DNA of 7,284 bases. Source: Bacteroidales bacterium UBA3856. GTDB taxonomy: Bacteria > Bacteroidota > Bacteroidia > Bacteroidales > UBA932. The stretch covers positions 1-7,284 of the forward strand of contig DGHE01000225.1 of NCBI GenBank assembly GCA_002392525.1, read 5' to 3'. Numbering within the stretch: the stretch's first letter is position 1; each line of letters opens with the position of its first letter. Positions 5,542-7,284 of this stretch are shown here, piece after piece. The translations under genes and the position numbers were made by a program. The notes below the pieces were generated by a model. That model was not told where the DNA came from. It did no database searches and saw only the letters and a list, made by a program, of their open reading frames with translations.

Positions 5542-6381
5542 ATGAAACGGATCCTGTCCCTTTTGACTGTGGCCCTGGCCTTTGTAGCCTGCCGCCATTC
5601 CGTCCTGGAAGACCGGACAGCCTGTCCCAGCCTCCTGTACTTTGATATTTTCAATGCAGGGGCCTTCGGGACGGTGGACCGCGTGCATGTCAATGCCTGC
5701 CGCTACCCCGACCAGCTGAGCCTGGGCAGTGACACCACCACCATCCAGGCATTGGAGGGGCGTAGTTTCTCCCTGGATATCCGGGAGGCCGATGCCGTAA
5801 GGGGCGCCGGCGTGCTGGGATTCCGCCACTGCCGCCTGGAAGACGGTGTCCGCTGGACGGTACCGTGCGGAAGCAGTTTTGATCCGCTGTTCCGCTTTTC
5901 CTTCCTGAGCATCGTGGAGCCCGAAGAATTCACCGTTCCCGTGGAGTTTGTCAAGGAGCACTGCCGCGTCACCCTCCAGTTTCTCAATGCAGGAGACTGG
6001 AGCCCGGGGGAACAGGCGGCCTTCCCCTTCGAGGTAGTCGTCCGGTCCAACACCCGCGGCATAGATGCCCTCACCGGAGCACCGGTTGCGGGTGCGTTCG
6101 CCTGCGCAGCGGAGGAAGAGGCCCCAGGCATATTCAGCTTCATCCTCCCAAGGCAGGCAGGCGAAGAGCTCCTGATGGAACTCTACGGGAAACCCGGTCT
6201 GTACCCGGTGGAGGGCCTGGCGCACAGTTACAACCTGGGCGGCATCATGCGCGAGATGGGCGGCATCACGTGGCAGGAGAAGAACCTGCCCGACATCCTC
6301 ATCGGCATCAATTTCAAGACCACCGACTTCCGGGTGGAGATCATCCCCTGGGAACAAGAGAACATCGATTATGAGTACTAG
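5542..6381 (+). CDS. FimB/Mfa2-family fimbrial anchor lipoprotein
   Basis: This is a 279-residue protein with a signal sequence KRILSLLTVALAFVAC and probable lipid Cys17; Phe at -3 is unusual for a lipobox. It then shows the family opening LEDRTACPSLLYFDIF, with the typical Cys-Pro pair (C28-P29). In Porphyromonas, FimB and Mfa2 sit in the outer membrane, cap the base of the fimbria and limit its length, and this gene is in the matching position directly after the fimbrillin. Visible strands include RFSFLSIVEPEEFTVPVEF (about 117-135), RVTLQFLNA and FPFEVVVRS. The C-terminus, VEIIPWEQENIDYEY, strikingly resembles the fimbrillin end. Six further cysteines (28, 53, 97, 109, 141, 188) follow the lipid Cys, enough for disulfides. 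It starts 16 bp after the fimbrillin stop and overlaps the next gene by 11 bp. The family call is good; the anchoring role is inferred from relatives. Confidence 0.83.
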   Translation: MKRILSLLTVALAFVACRHSVLEDRTACPSLLYFDIFNAGAFGTVDRVHVNACRYPDQLSLGSDTTTIQALEGRSFSLDIREADAVRGAGVLGFRHCRLEDGVRWTVPCGSSFDPLFRFSFLSIVEPEEFTVPVEFVKEHCRVTLQFLNAGDWSPGEQAAFPFEVVVRSNTRGIDALTGAPVAGAFACAAEEEAPGIFSFILPRQAGEELLMELYGKPGLYPVEGLAHSYNLGGIMREMGGITWQEKNLPDILIGINFKTTDFRVEIIPWEQENIDYEY

Positions 6382-7284
6382 TTTTGCGACAAAAACCCTG
6401 TGCCTCGCAGTGGCATCGGCCTGCCTGGCCTGCTGCTCGCGCCTCCCCGAGGCGCCGGCTGTCCCGGAAGAGCGGACGGTCGCGTTCACCACGGCGGCCG
6501 AGCCCGACGGGGGCACCAAGTCGGCGCTGTTTGACGACGCCGCGCTTTCCCGCCTTGTCTCCGTCACCATCTACGGGGTCACCGAATCCGGATTCTGGAA
6601 AAAGGCCTTCCTGCGCTCGACCGACGGCGTTTCGGTGAGCGGGAGCTTCCGCTTCCCGGCGGGCGTTCCGGTCGACTTCTATGTCTTCGCCAACATGGGC
6701 GACGTCAGCCTTCCCGCCTTGCCGGGAGAGCCGCCGGCCTTCGAGCGTTTCTCTTTTCTCCTTTCCCCCAGCGCCGACCTTCTGAGGACGGGTTTTCCCA
6801 TGGCCGGGAAAGCCCGGGTCGTGCCGCAGGGCGGAGAGGGGCCGGTTTCCATCCCGCTCAGGCGGCTCTTCGCCAAAGTGGAAGTAACCATAGACAAGAA
6901 AGGGCTCACCGGCGGCACAACCCCTGTCCTGCTCTCGGAGCATCTGTATCTGAGGCAGGCCAGCCGCCGGCTTCGGCCCTTCGCGTCATCTATGGCTACC
7001 AGAGTGTCCGACCTGTTTGACGCGCCCTTTGACAGCCACATCTTCACGACAGCCGACGAGAGCGACCTCAGCCACGTAAAGATAGGGCTGTACGTACCCG
7101 AGAACAGCCAGACCAGGCCGGATCTGGCTACGTACATCGAGTACCAGGGAAACAAGGACGGCTCGGCCGACGGCGTGGACGGCACGGTGGTGTACCGGGG
7201 CTACCTCGGAAGCGTGAAACGCAACACGCTGTTTGAGGCGCGGCTTTCCCTCACCTGGGACGGCCTTCTGTGGAGGGCCGACGG
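6371..7284 (+). CDS. DUF4906-type fimbrial accessory or tip protein, 3' end cut off
   Basis: The frame is open from the ATG at 6371 to the right edge (304 complete codons, no stop). The start overlaps the end of the anchor gene in atgagtactag, suggesting translational coupling. A lipoprotein signal is likely (KTLCLAVASACLACC), with Cys18, Cys21 or Cys22 as the lipid site; LAC-C22 fits best. Then come a fimbrillin-like first strand (ERTVAFTTAAEP), LVSVTIYGV, VDFYVFANMGDV (about 101-112) and PLRRLFAKVEVTID (162-175). The stretch GLYVPENSQ, ATYIEYQG, VVYRGYLG and RNTLFEARLSLTWDG (about 239-298) matches what I recall of DUF4906 proteins: a PEN motif, then ATYIE, then YRxYLG, then RN. DUF4906 proteins are usually long and end fimbrial operons, where they are thought to be tip or adhesive components; that role is inference. 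The gene is very GC-rich at its start (46 of 60 bases G or C in 6421-6480). Confidence 0.8.
   Translation, partial: MSTSFATKTLCLAVASACLACCSRLPEAPAVPEERTVAFTTAAEPDGGTKSALFDDAALSRLVSVTIYGVTESGFWKKAFLRSTDGVSVSGSFRFPAGVPVDFYVFANMGDVSLPALPGEPPAFERFSFLLSPSADLLRTGFPMAGKARVVPQGGEGPVSIPLRRLFAKVEVTIDKKGLTGGTTPVLLSEHLYLRQASRRLRPFASSMATRVSDLFDAPFDSHIFTTADESDLSHVKIGLYVPENSQTRPDLATYIEYQGNKDGSADGVDGTVVYRGYLGSVKRNTLFEARLSLTWDGLLWRAD

Noticed and set aside
4701..5693. 330-codon minus-strand open frame opposite the fimbrillin, and similar long minus-strand frames at 3698-4480 and 5509-6570
   Set aside because: They lie antisense to well-supported genes, their translations show no signal, domain or compositional sense, and GC-rich codon bias keeps such frames open by chance.

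Overview
The window looks like chromosome from a GC-rich member of the Bacteroidales. Three things point there: a type V (FimA/Mfa-like) fimbrial locus, which is typical of Bacteroidales; a DUF3575 protein; and A-rich leaders without Shine-Dalgarno sequences in front of several genes. The GC-rich coding bias would fit something like Rikenellaceae/Alistipes, but that placement is inference only. No rRNA, tRNA, transposase, integrase or CRISPR array is visible.

Layout: (1) 1-873 (+) is the 3' two thirds of a NupG-type nucleoside:H+ symporter. (2) 842-1288 (-) is a small zinc-ribbon protein of a Bacteroidota family without a settled function. Its 3' end overlaps the transporter by 32 bp. (3) 1289-1596 is a gene-free divergent intergenic region, rich in inverted repeats built on the core GGCTAAA and including one terminator-like hairpin. 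(4) 1597-7284 is a tight co-directional run of six genes: a short SSB, a DUF3575 outer-membrane protein, an OmpA-like/TPR-like lipoprotein, a FimA-type fimbrillin, a FimB/Mfa2-type anchor, and a DUF4906-type fimbrial protein that runs off the right edge. The gaps are 13, 3, 13 and 16 bp, followed by an 11-bp overlap, so one operon is very likely.

Proposed working of the operon, from family knowledge: the fimbrial proteins cross the inner membrane as lipoproteins or with signal peptides. The FimA-like subunit forms the shaft, the FimB/Mfa2-like protein limits length and anchors the shaft, and the DUF4906 protein is probably an accessory or tip component. DUF3575 and the OmpA-like lipoprotein are probably envelope partners. 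The odd member is ssb, an SSB without the usual acidic C-terminal tip at the head of a surface-appendage operon. It and the repeat-rich region just upstream are the parts most worth a second look. I found no clearly new molecular system; the fimbrial locus itself is of a known type.
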